NCBI GenBank assembly: GCA_018873245.2
Contig: JAEMBT020000002.1
Location: forward strand, 9,088,001-9,152,000
DNA length: 64,000 nt
DNA from: Archegozetes longisetosus
Lineage: Eukaryota; Arthropoda; Arachnida; Sarcoptiformes; Trhypochthoniidae
Reading direction: 5' to 3'
Part shown: positions 35,339 through 46,477 of the stretch, in pieces
How the letters are laid out: every line of letters begins with the position of its first letter
How positions within the stretch are numbered: position 1 is the first letter of the stretch
The notes under the pieces: generated by a model
Databases searched by the model: none
What the model was told of the DNA's origin: nothing
What the model saw: the letters and a program-made list of their open reading frames with translations, nothing else
Made by a program: the position numbers and the translations under genes

Positions 35339-35908
35339 GGTTAGGTTTTGCTTATCGTGCTCCGCCCATATGGGAGGTTCTAGGGCGGAACCACGTATAT
35401 ATATACTCATCTTGATAACCTGAGTTCATCGATACCCCACTAGGGACCCTAGGACATAGCTATAAAGAGTTGGGCCTAGGTCTCTAAAGACGGGACCTAG
35501 GCTCGCCATATTTGATACGCGAACTTCATTTAATAGCTTCAGTCTATTAGTACCCAACTTGGGACCCTAGGGTTTATCTATAAAAATTTAGACCTGTTAA
35601 CTATTTTTCCCTCTATATAATTACCACATTTTACCTGATTTTACGTTATGAACTCAGGTCCAACATTTTGTAGCTATACCTTAGGATCCTAAGTGGAGTA
35701 TCGATACTCATGTTGCTGAGTAGAGTTAGCATACCAAATATGATATGCCTAGTCTGGCCCTTAGGGACCTAGGCCCAACTTTTTGTAGCTAGGTCCTAGG
35801 GTCCGAGTGGGGTATCAATGAACTTAGGTTGTCAAGGCGAGTATATATATAGGTGGTTCCGCCCTAGGACCTCCTATATGGGCGGAGCACAATAAGTAAA
35901 TCTTAACC
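35339..35908. mobile_element. GC-richer foldback element
   Basis: About 570 bp with long inverted arms. Left: GGTTAGGTTTTGCTTATCG, then GCTCCGCCCATATGGGAGG and GGGCGGAACCAC. The right arm is the complement, ending GGGCGGAGCAC...TCTTAACC. Each arm also holds internal direct subrepeats built on ACCCTAGG / GGGCCTAGG words, with a spacing of roughly 125 bp. Much richer in GC than its surroundings. No coding capacity, no clear target duplication. Confidence 0.8.
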
Positions 35909-35999
35909 AAAGTCTATATATAAATAAATCAAGTTTTCAAAAATATAAGTCTTCCGTTTTCTGTTGGTAAAGTTGAAAAGACCGTATCCTGACTATCAA

Positions 36000-36790
36000 A
36001 GAATAGTGAAGAGCATAAGCTAGCTGTGAGCTGAGCTGCGCTGCGCTTCAAGCTCAATTTTAGCTGTCTTCGAGCTTATAAGCTCAAGCTCTAAGATCAG
36101 GCTATGATGAAGAAACGCAGCTCAAGCTGTTGAGCTTCGAGCTCAGCTCATTTGAAGCCGACTTATTTAATAAAGCAAAAAAACATTAACTGTAAAATAG
36201 TAATGATTATTGAATTGCTTCTCGCATGTTAGCAAATTAGGTGTTAAATTAAATCTAGAGAATTGAATGATGAGATGCATTTCTGAATTATGAATTATTG
36301 TTATCAAAATAAATTTCACTTTAAACTGAAAATTAATGCAATAACTTTATTTGAAGAGAGGATTAAGGATGTTTTAAGCCTTAAAAGTAATATTATTTCT
36401 ATTCGCTGCTCAAATCTCTTTATATTCGAAATAAAATAATCTCAAATAATTTTGATGATTATTCAAAATAAGAGAAAATTGTTGTTTGAAACTGTTTTCA
36501 ACACGACTTGACAAGAAAGTGAAATACAATCAGAAGACTCACAATTATTGATAAGTGACAGCGATGTCGAAATTCGAATTCATTCTTAAGACTTTACGAT
36601 CAAAATTAATATATTTTTGCGCAAATACTTCATTATAACTTGAGATAAACACTTGCTACAAAGATTATTACTCATTATTTTAATTTTTAACTTTTAACAT
36701 AAGCAAAGCAGCGCAGCTCGCAGCTTGGACCCGAGCTTCTTAGTACTAGTGCAGCTTAGGCAAACTTTGACAGAAACGCAGCTACCTACT
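36000..36790. repeat. AGCT-rich patches, possible decayed element
   Basis: Two patches (about 36000-36165 and 36705-36790) dense in GAGCT/AGCTC and GCGCAGC words, in partly inverted arrangement: GAGCTGCGCTGCG on the left, its complement GCAGCGCAGCTC on the right. The AT-rich middle has nothing recognisable. It could be one decayed inverted-repeat element related to the patch at 9080-9350. Ends not defined. Confidence 0.35.
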
Positions 36791-37312
36791 GAAAAGCGAA
36801 AAAAATTGCCTAAAGATTCATACAATCGATAAATGTGGCGATTCTATGACTAAATTCTTTAAGACAGAATAAGTCACAAATTTTTATATAAAAATTTATA
36901 CTTGGTAAAACTAACTTTTTATATTAAAAATATCAATACTGTATTACTAATATGGAAAAATACGTAGTAAAACTTGACACTCAACACTCGCGTCGGCGCT
37001 TTGGCCCGACGCTCGAGCGTCTACTCACGCTCGGTAAAATCAAAACGCTTGACGCTTGCACTCGCTACCTATCGTCAGACACTCGAGCGTTGAGCATCGC
37101 TGAAAATAGATATAAAAATGATATTTTGGTATAATTTAATGTAGTTGATTTCAAGCTTTATGACAACTTCCCAACTCTGGTAATCTTGATATTCAAATGG
37201 CGACATTTTCAAAATTAACTTCACGAATAACTTCATCATAAGCCTCTTTTAAAGCAAGTACTTTTGAAAATCTTTTACTCTTATTCGGTCTCTTAATTCT
37301 AGTGATGCCATC

Positions 37313-38110
37313 TTAATCACAGGGGTTTGAATCAGGGCTATAAGGGTGGTGTTTTGACTCCTCACATCGATGTCTGGTCAAGAAATCCTTGACATTTTGA
37401 TGCCTATGTGGTCTTGCATTATCACTCAATATTATAGGATGTCGAATTCGGTATCTTTGTATGTAAGGGAGTATTGCTCTTTCCAAAAATTGAACATATA
37501 TTTCATCGTTCACAGTTTGATATTTCGCAAGAACTTGATAACCTAGCACCTGATTTTGATAAAAAGCTACTTATCAGCATCTGCTTCCAGTCTGTCAATG
37601 TCGCCTTCACTTTCGTCGATCTGTAATTAAATTGAAGGTCGTTTGCACAAATTTAAGAATTTCTATTTTTTGAAAATCAAACACGACTCTTCTTCAGGAT
37701 ATCGATATTTTTTTATTGTGCAACATACTCAGGGCTATTATAGCTTTTTGCCCTCGTTTCATCGATAGCTATGATTCTACCTATGAACTCAGAATCAAGA
37801 TGATATCTTTCAAGGTGTTCTATTGATAAATTCAGTCGAAATTCTTTATGTTAAGCTGTAAGACTCTGTGGTACCCAATGTGATGACACTACGCACATTT
37901 AGTTTCTTTAATAGCTGCTGAATGCTGTACTTTCTGGTCCCTAACCGAAAGGCTAATTATTCTGTGGTCCTACTTCTTTGTTTATCTAAGAGTTTTTCAA
38001 GTGAGTGTTGATGTTCTTCATTTGTTGCAACGCAAGGTCTCCCACTACATGGTTCATCCTGGATGATGCACGCCCTTCATCCCGAAATTGATGGTATAGA
38101 TTATGTACCA
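37313..38110 (-). mobile_element. Mariner (DD34D) transposase relic
   Basis: Read on the minus strand, several frames together follow a mariner transposase: an N-terminal stretch like SGRPCVATNEEHQ (near 38050), then SSHWVPQSL, FIGRIIAIDET with the second catalytic Asp, and an intact 78-codon frame (37549-37313) with ILSDNARPH and HHPYSPDSNPCD. There are 34 residues between the Asp of SDN and the final Asp, the mariner DD34D spacing. Broken by several stops and frame changes and cut right after the last catalytic Asp, so inactive. Terminal inverted repeats were not found. Confidence 0.8.
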
Positions 38111-38889
38111 TGTAAGATGGTATAGATAACTAGAAATTAATTTATAGGTACTTCAAATCTGAGATATTGATGAGAACCTATTTTACAGATAGATCTAGCA
38201 ATAAATCTGAATAATATGAGTAATTAACTTTAATTTGCAATCGGTTTCACGATTTAATTCCTTATAGTTAAAAAGTTATGACCTCTTGAATCATGAGATT
38301 TTTCGTGTTTCAGAACCGTAGTTTTAAAGTGAGTCGTTTCAGAGCTAAACAAAAATACACGTATCTGATCATTTTTAGTCAAGTATTGATTCTTTGTATC
38401 AGAACTTTAAAATTCTTGTTGAGTTCCTCTGGGAGAGTTACCTCAATTTACGAGTAACCGTCTTAGAGTCGGATCATGCCTTTCAGGTCAAAGGTTGGTC
38501 TCAGCATACCCTTCACTCAAAAATATCATCAAAATTCATTGAAATTTAGGGTATAAAACCACTTAAAAAATGATGGAGGGGATTTTGTCAATGACTGTAC
38601 CTATCTCATCTTAATTGCATTTCAACCGGCTATTTTAGTTATCATTTTAGAAATGTCAGGGACTGTAGAGCGCAGTAGTACATGGCACTTTTTATAAATG
38701 CTCTCTGTTCCTCATAGGTAACACTAGCCTGAAGAAGGTCAATATTTGGGGCAGTCACAATATCACTGATAATAAGCAGTAAAATCAAAGTGGTTTCACC
38801 GTGAAGCTGCAAATTAACAACTGCGTAATAAATTGAAGTGAACATATTTACTGCTTTATTCGTTGATAAGATATGAATGTGCAATTACT

Positions 38890-39358
38890 TTTCAGCCGAC
38901 CTAATATTAACATTCAAAGCTTCAACTTCAATTTACCTTATACTACGTTTTGCTCAATTGGTATGTTATATTCATAATTATGTTCTTAAAATAAAATTTA
39001 TGTAAATTCACCAAATGGTCTGCTATGAAAGGCCTCATTACTGATCTAACACTCATTATTGAATTATGATCGAAGTCTGGAGTTTTTGTAATTCAAAGTA
39101 GGACAATAAGTTACTATGAAATCACAAGTAACTGTGCTTCAACTAGAGTCTGTACTATTATAGGCTCTTACTTACCATATCAAAACTTTCCTTAATCAAG
39201 GGAAGTGTCAAAACTTGCATAGACTTTGATTATAATTAATAAAACTTGAGTAAAAATTATTTGTTTGACTGATCAGAAAATAAAAATACTAAGAAATGAA
39301 TACTAAAAAAATAATATTGTTCACTAAAAAGTCCGGACTCCGATTGTGATACTAAAAG
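38890..39358. repeat. Duplication block 4 (unit 1 end)
   Basis: Matches about 49060-49503 in the same orientation at roughly 80% identity by eye (shared TACGTTTTGCTCAATTGG, TTATTGAATTATGATCGAAG, AAAGTCCGGACTC). It ends at 39352-39358, where USP7-like sequence begins; this is the junction between the two duplication units. Confidence 0.8.
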
Positions 39359-40290
<932 letters not shown>

Positions 40291-40434
40291 GTCTCTAAGA
40301 AACACACGGGATAATATCTAGTATTTATGTTGGAAAACACTCTGCAAAAGTGTAACATTTTAAACCAATCTAGATCATTGTAATCAAAACGATAAAAATT
40401 AAATAATGAGATATTAATATTAGAACCAATATTA

Positions 40435-41123
40435 GAATTTGCTGAAGTCGAACGTCTTCAGATGTTCAGGATGAGAAGTGAAGACAAAGCATATCAAACC
40501 ATAGCCGAAATGATGGGATGCAGTCCTTCATATGCTTATAATCACACATCTCCGAAACACATCTCTACCCAAATCATCACAGAAGGCTAGCGTTTTGCAG
40601 TAATCACACCATAATATTAATTAAGCCCTTTTCACGACCTTTCAAGAAATTCATTTTGGGCGAAAGTGTATATTGATTTAAAATGATTTCTTGAAAAAGT
40701 TGTGAAAAGGGCTTAATTAATATTATGGTGTGATTACTGCAAAACGCTAGCCTTCTGTGATGATTTGGGTGGAGATGTGTTTCGGTCTCTGGTATCCCAC
40801 CAAAAGATGCTTCTTCTTAATCATCGTTAAATGGTAGATTCATTGCAATCAATATTTGAAGATTACAGGTCTTGTTTGATTTCTTTAGCCGAAATTCTTC
40901 GGTTTTTCGCCAGACTTATTAAAATTATGTTATCGGTTCGCTTTGTTGTATAGCGTTTTCGACTACTTATCGTTAAATTACGAACTGTTCCGAAAGTGTT
41001 TCCTTTTTTACGACATTATAAGCATATGAAGGACTGCATCCCATCATTTCGGCTATGGTTTGATATGCTTTGTCTTCACTTCTCATCCTGAACATCTGAA
41101 GACGTTCGACTTGAGCAAATTCT
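40435..41123. mobile_element. Doubly nested inverted-repeat structure
   Basis: Outer arms 40435-40542 and 41016-41123 are near-identical inverted copies of about 108 bp; the minus-strand copy lies in a 70-codon frame (41185-40973) with a helix-turn-helix-like stretch YQTIAEMMGCSPSYAYNVV. Inner arms 40552-40656 and 40681-40785 are another inverted pair of about 105 bp around a 24 bp loop. About 230 bp (40786-41015) sits on one side only. The inner hairpin looks like a foldback element; the outer duplication looks like a rearrangement around it. Confidence 0.75.
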
Positions 41124-41362
41124 CGTAATTTAATCATTTTTTCAGGAATTAGTTTTAAATTAATATATTTTGGTTTTAAATGCATTATTTAATTAATGTT
41201 CTGTTCTATTTAATTTTGAAGAATTGTTAAATGAATTTTTTCCGTTTTAACTCAGTCAAATAAAAATATTTTCTTACTTATGACCGCATGAAAAAATCAG
41301 CTTCCTTCCAATATGCGATCTATTACTGATCTACCAAAAGTGTTAATACTTTAATATGCGAT

Positions 41363-41760
41363 TTACAAGTATTTTATTGATCTACTATTTAATAAGAGAT
41401 ACGTCACAATATGGTCACCATGCATAAAAATAGATTTAATATCCCGTAAAATAGCATAAAATTTGTCTTGTGGGTTCATTGATCTCCAACACAATTCCTT
41501 CAAACGTTGAGGTGAGATTTTTGGAGCAGTTCCATGCATTTGTCGTAGAACTTTAAACTTAACGATACTCCACATAAATTCAATGAGTTAAGTATTAGCA
41601 CCATTATCTCGATATGCAAGGTTAATTTGATGGTTAACAGTTTCGTGCATAAAACCTTCCCGTTGTAAAGAATTATAAGACCTCCATTCATCCGAATGTA
41701 TTGCCGAACTGGTTAGATGGTAGTGATTCGGGGAGTCCAAATTTTTAAAATAAGATATTG
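41363..41760 (-). mobile_element. Merlin-type (ISXO2-like) transposase relic
   Basis: Minus-strand reading shows HSDEWRSYNSL, GFMHETVNHQINL, NGANT and, after a stop, LIEFMWSIVKFKVLRQM. This is the catalytic end of an ISXO2-like transposase as in Merlin elements, with the last acidic residue in LIEFMW. Only the C-terminal part is seen, split by at least one stop, so it is a dead fragment. Confidence 0.7.
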
Positions 41761-42912
41761 TACACCTATATATTATTAATCAGCATAACTTAAGGAGTAA
41801 AAAAGTCACTCGCCACGCCCCTCTAGGACCGACTTTAAACCACGCCCACAAAAAATTATTTTATTTAAATCCTTATGACACACAGATTCAACATGTATAA
41901 CACTTATGTTGAAATTCATTTAGGGGACGGAGCTATAATTGCTTAAAGTTTAATTTTGTAACTTTTTAAAAATTAATATCTCAAGAATGGGAGGGCAAAT
42001 ATGGTGGAGGTTTTACTAAGATCTTCTAAATATCATTAACTCTAACATACTATGAAATCAAGGTCATACAAGATCAACGACGTTTTTTAATTAACATAAC
42101 ATCACCGCTGGACTATGGCAAACGTGGACGGATATGTTCCCGACGTGGCAGACGCATAAATTATACCTTGTTGGACTCGTCTCGTCCATACGAGTCGATT
42201 GAGACCATACTCGAGGTCATCCGAGATCAACACTAAAATTCGAGTTTATTCGATCGAATTTCGATTCAAGCTTTATTTGACAAATAGAACATAGAAACCT
42301 GAAGGCAAATTAAACATATGTGACTTTAAGGTCATTTTCATGGTCACTTCCAGACCATTTTCATCTAATTTCTTCAACGTGAGTATGTTCCCAATGTAGA
42401 AACATAAATTATGTATCGTTGAAATCTTCCTGACCATATGAGAGATCATTCAAATTTATTTAACGTCATTTAATTTTTTCGACTTTGAATGCCGAGTTTC
42501 GGGTTGACTCTAATACGGAGTGTATTTTGACTTTAAAATATATAAGATTAATCGCTTAATACGTAGTATGATCTAGTCTTATTGCCGAGTTTTATAATAC
42601 ATTTTTTGTTCTAAAAGTCACTTTTTTCGCGGTCAAAAAGGGTCAATATCTTGTGACCTCCATGATCTAGAACATAAACATTTATATATTTAGACTCTAC
42701 TTATTATGCCCGACATTTTGACATTGGAGTATATTGGGAATCTAGTTAGGCCATTTTTTGGCATCCTCTGATTACAGTTCGGACTGAAGATTTTGTATAT
42801 AGTTTAATATTGCCTATACTTTAACATTGGTATAAACTGCAATGACCAATATATATAAATAAAAATTCACTACTGTTTGAATCTACTTGAATCAAAGGCA
42901 ACTTCTTCAAAG
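41761..42912. other. Unassigned repeat-like DNA
   Basis: No gene seen. Two segments near 42130-42215 and 42375-42440 share words in the same order (ATGTTCCC, ACATAAATTAT-like, then GACCAT), suggesting a degenerate internal duplication. Possibly the rest of a decayed DNA transposon. Confidence 0.35.
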
Positions 42913-42955
42913 TCATGACAAAGACTCTGATTTCAATTGCACAACTTCATAAATA

Positions 42956-43392
42956 CTAGGTCGTACAAAAAGTTTTAAAGCCTGCTCAAACTAAGACAGA
43001 TACGATGAATCTGAATAAGCCATTTTTCTTGCTTATATTTCACATGAAAATCTCCAAAATATTTTCAGAATCGGCTGGTTAATTCTCAACCTGCGATCCT
43101 TCAAACAGGTCTAGTTGACGACTTTTTCCATTATCTAATTATGGGCTCAGGAAACAATTTGAGCTGTTTCTTTGCGACCAAATCTCCGAAAATTGAAGAA
43201 ATCTGGCCAATTTTTTTCAAAATAATTTTACCCTACAAAAGAACATGTTTACATTATAATTGCTTCCCAGCCCTCATTGAACCCTAAAATATGTGATCTT
43301 TCATACGAAATATAGACAAGAAAAATGGCTTATTCAGATCCATCGTATCAGTCTTAGTTTGAGTGAGCTTTAAAACTTTTTGTACGACCTAG
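42956..43392. mobile_element. Mariner-type MITE inside the dipeptidase pseudogene
   Basis: 437 bp with inverted ends of about 90 bp starting CTAGGTCGTACAAAAAG, flanked by TA on both sides (42954-42955 and 43393-43394). Removing it with one TA rejoins the dipeptidase reading as AAYIYEVVQLK, which fits the family C-terminus, so the boundaries and TA duplication are supported independently. No coding capacity. Confidence 0.92.
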
Positions 43393-43605
43393 TATAAGCA
43401 GCAAACATCTTAGTGCCTTCGATATAGTTTCTGCAGTCAATCTTTTAATTCTCAGAATGTACCCCATTATCTGTTGCTCCCACCGGCAAAAGCATTACAT
43501 TCTTCCAGTTGCCTCTTGAAAAGTAGGAGTCAGGTCCACCTTCTTGTGTCAAATCAGGCTCAACACCAAACACTAATCAAATGAATCAAAGTAATTGAAG
43601 ACAAC

Positions 43606-44283
43606 GTTTCCAAAAGGGCTTATATCCAAAAGGTGCGAAACGAAGAAAAACACAAAAAATGTTTTAAAAGTTTGTTTCTCGTTCAATCCGTTTGAAGTCT
43701 TGTTTTTATTTAAAAGATAGGAAAACGTGGTCAGAAAAATGTAGCTAGAAAAATCAAACTTAATTAGAAAACTTTTAATTAATGAAAATATTTTCGGATA
43801 AGACCTTTTGGAATTAAAGCAAACTTTTATTCCAAAAAGTCTTAAATCCAAGTGAGAAGGAGAAAGGTTAACACAAAATTAGTGAGTTTTTATTTTTCTA
43901 AACTTTAATTGTTTATTAATTAAACGATTAACTTCTATTTTTCGATAAAATTTGCTTTAATATCAATGTTTAAAATGAATTTTCATAAAAATTTAATTAA
44001 ATAACAAGAGATGTTTTGCCTACCCTCGTGTGGCATAAACATTGAATTTCGTCATTTTTCTGGTTTTTAATTGGTCTAAATGGGATATAAGTCCATTTGG
44101 AAATAAATTGCCGACGGATTTAAGCCTTTTTGGAAAAAACTTAATTTTTGATCTCATTTTTCCATAAGATTTAGATATTTCAGAGAATTTCAAACCTTTT
44201 TTCAAATTCCTCGCATCTAAATATATAAGAATGAATATGTAACTCAATTTTTAAAACTTCGGCGTTTAAGCCCTTTTGGAAAC
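43606..44283. mobile_element. Inverted-repeat element in the dipeptidase intron
   Basis: About 680 bp with ends GTTTCCAAAAGGGCTTA and its complement TAAGCCCTTTTGGAAAC. Degenerate forms of the same word (CCTTTTTGGAAAA, CCATTTGGAAATA) recur inside the right half. No target duplication or coding capacity recognised. Confidence 0.7.
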
Positions 44284-45476
44284 AAAGCCTTCAATTATTC
44301 ACAATTTATGCTGAATATTAATTTTCACAGAAAACAGAGTTAGCATAAGGATCGAGGCCTCAGTCAATTCGCCGGATTTATCATTTAGACGAAAGAATTA
44401 CTAACCATAATGTTTGTAAGCATGTAACCAAAATAGCGATAAACTTTAGCTGAAGTTGATCTTTTGATGCTTACACTTCAAATTTAAGCTTATTTGCTTC
44501 AATCATGCCAAATATTGAGTATTTGGACAATAAATCAATGCATGTAAGCAATAAATTGCAAATTGAAGAGCAAGTAAACTTTCAATCAAACCTTTTACTA
44601 TGTCATCATCGGCCAAAAAGTAACAGAAAATTATTGAGAAAGGGGTGAAAGCGTTGAATCAGAAGTAAAAATTAAACCAATTTGAGTCTTACCAGCTTTC
44701 ATAGCTCGCTCTCCAGCCGTAAAGTTGGGATTAGTCGGATCTGCGACCCATGGCTTACCAGCATTTGGCATAACAACACTCATTTAGGACTGTTCAGTTT
44801 CTCGAATTTTTGATTCAAATAGTCGGTCACTAACTTTCCAACCTTCTCTGGATCTTAATTTGGAACCAGTCTTATTGAGAATTTGCTCACCGCTCTACTA
44901 GGGATCATAGTCTTGGCTTTAGCATCCGAAAACGCGCCTTCAATTCCTATTCAGAAAAATTGATTAAATAATTGAAAATTTGGCTTAAATATGATTTCAT
45001 TCATCAAGCCATGCAATCAAAGTGAAGGATATCCCTATCGATGAATCAAGGGATTAACTTTATCGTTATGAATAAGACGTTCGGTTTCGACTTCACTTCT
45101 GAATCAAGTGCAATCGAATTCAATTTTATGATATAAACTTTGTTCATGGCTAGTGAGAGGTGCCACATCATCCATAATTCCTGGAATCAATATATTCCCC
45201 TGATTGTCAACTAATTTGGATACTAAAACAATCAGTTGGTCAGCCTAGTAAACAGAGCCATCATAAACTTATGAGTGCAAGTTTTTGGCTGCGCACTCGA
45301 TTTCAAGATAGAAATAAGAGTCGTCTCAGATCGTATGTCAAACAAGGCTTGTTTGTTCCCAACAAATAGTTGTCACTAGTGCATATATAATCAGTATTCT
45401 TTATGAAAGTCTGTTTAAGACATCACCAGTTCGTCCAGTCCTGTAAAACTTGATTCTTCTATTCCCTCGAAAATGA

Positions 45477-45988
45477 ACTTTTAGTAGATATTATATTCTA
45501 TTTTGTCCCTTATCTAGAGATTAATTAACTTATTGATTAATTAATGGGTGGTTTCGTCGATTTTTTCTAATCAAACTTTTTGAGACAGTATTAGACCTAA
45601 GTTAATTCTATCTTTGCTCTAATGTTTTATGTATGTTTACATTTAAAATCTGGTGTTCGCCATTAATTGAATTCGTTCGATACGTGTCTTCACCTTAAAA
45701 GCAGCACAAACTCAGTTTTAATTTCATGTCTTAATAAGTTTCAAGTCAATAAAACTTATTGGAGATTTGGTTAGTCTGCAAATTAAATGTCAATTTAAAC
45801 AATCTAAACACTGATTTTGCGAATGTCTTATTTATATAATCGTTAAATACAACCGATTATTGTTACATTTCAATTATACAGTGACGACAGTAAAAGTGAA
45901 ACTTGTACAGAATTGCTATAATTTTAAAAATTGTAATTAATTATATGCTAACTATGGAATCAACAAAATACATTAAAACTACTAAATG
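45477..45988. repeat. Duplication block 2 (unit 2)
   Basis: Same-orientation match to 33035-33539, running on into the small gene. Begins directly beside the dipeptidase pseudogene. Holds the likely 3' UTR of the minus-strand gene at 45989. Confidence 0.8.
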
Positions 45989-46477
45989 CTACTTATGCTC
46001 AGCCAAGGAATGCATTTTCAAATCGATTTCTGCCATCGTTTTCAATGAATCGTTAGTGAAAGATCTCAACACTTTGGCCATGAGCTGATTAGTTGACTTG
46101 AAATCAAAATCATTTTGAGATACTTTTTCATTTGAGACAATAGTCTTAATGGTTGCAAACAAAGTCTGCAACAGTTGTTTTGATGTGTCTTTCATTTGAA
46201 GGTAATATCCCTCGAATTCATCGGTTGTTTTGTGTTCAGAGACCAGAAATCGATAGAAATATAATTTAATCAACTCTTCGTTGTTGACTATTTTCCTGAT
46301 CTTCTCTTCGAACTGAACCATTGACTTGAGTTCATCGATTAAATTGTTTTGATTTGTTATTTCATTCAAATCTGATAATAATTTATTTTCAAAGCATTTA
46401 TTTTCAGATTCAATCAATTGTTGATTAAGTTGATCGCACTGTTTCATTAAATCAATTAATTGATCAAAATTAGACAT
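45989..46477 (-). CDS. Small coiled-coil-like protein of unknown family
   Basis: Single-exon frame of 162 residues with a true ATG at 46475-46477. I do not recognise the family. It is mostly charged and Gln/Asn/Leu-rich, predicted helical by eye, with heptad-like leucine/isoleucine spacing in the first third (FDQLIDLMKQCDQLNQQLIE), no signal peptide and no membrane segment. The C-terminal 65 residues are repeated in the truncated copy at 33540-33752, where many differences are conservative (KTMAEIDLKMHSLAEHK against KAMAEIDLEMHSLAEHK). An open frame of this size plus a relic of it argue for a real gene. It lies in duplication unit 2, reading toward the dipeptidase pseudogene. Confidence 0.65.
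   Translation of the reverse strand: MSNFDQLIDLMKQCDQLNQQLIESENKCFENKLLSDLNEITNQNNLIDELKSMVQFEEKIRKIVNNEELIKLYFYRFLVSEHKTTDEFEGYYLQMKDTSKQLLQTLFATIKTIVSNEKVSQNDFDFKSTNQLMAKVLRSFTNDSLKTMAEIDLKMHSLAEHK

Larger units (their letters stand above)
33986..38889. other. Transposon-rich filler of duplication unit 1
   Basis: About 4.9 kb with no host gene. It holds the foldback element at 34239-35080, the GC-richer foldback at 35339-35908, AGCT-rich patches at about 36000-36165 and 36705-36790, a CTCGAGCG-rich patch at about 36970-37110, and a mariner relic at 37313-38110. None has a counterpart between the matching blocks of unit 2, so they arrived after the duplication or were lost there. Confidence 0.6.
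42913..45475 (-). pseudogene. CNDP2-like dipeptidase pseudogene (M20 family)
   Basis: Remains of a cytosolic non-specific dipeptidase, a metal-dependent enzyme cutting dipeptides such as carnosine or Cys-Gly. Only the C-terminal two thirds are present. Exon 1 piece (about 45475-45005) carries [33 protein letters not shown] and GYPSL; exon 2 piece (44946-44693) [37 protein letters not shown]; last exon piece (43572-43395 and 42954-42913) [32 protein letters not shown]. Frameshifts and stops are frequent (for example after RLVPN and after GVHSEN). Retained introns with GT-AG borders show it was copied as genomic DNA, not from mRNA. A MITE (42956-43392) splits the last exon and another element (43606-44283) sits in the intron. 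It lies where the USP7 body should be in duplication unit 2. Confidence 0.88.

Noticed and set aside
43573-44247. Two minus-strand frames of 92 and 75 codons
   Set aside because: They lie in the inverted-repeat element within the dipeptidase intron and resemble nothing; chance frames.
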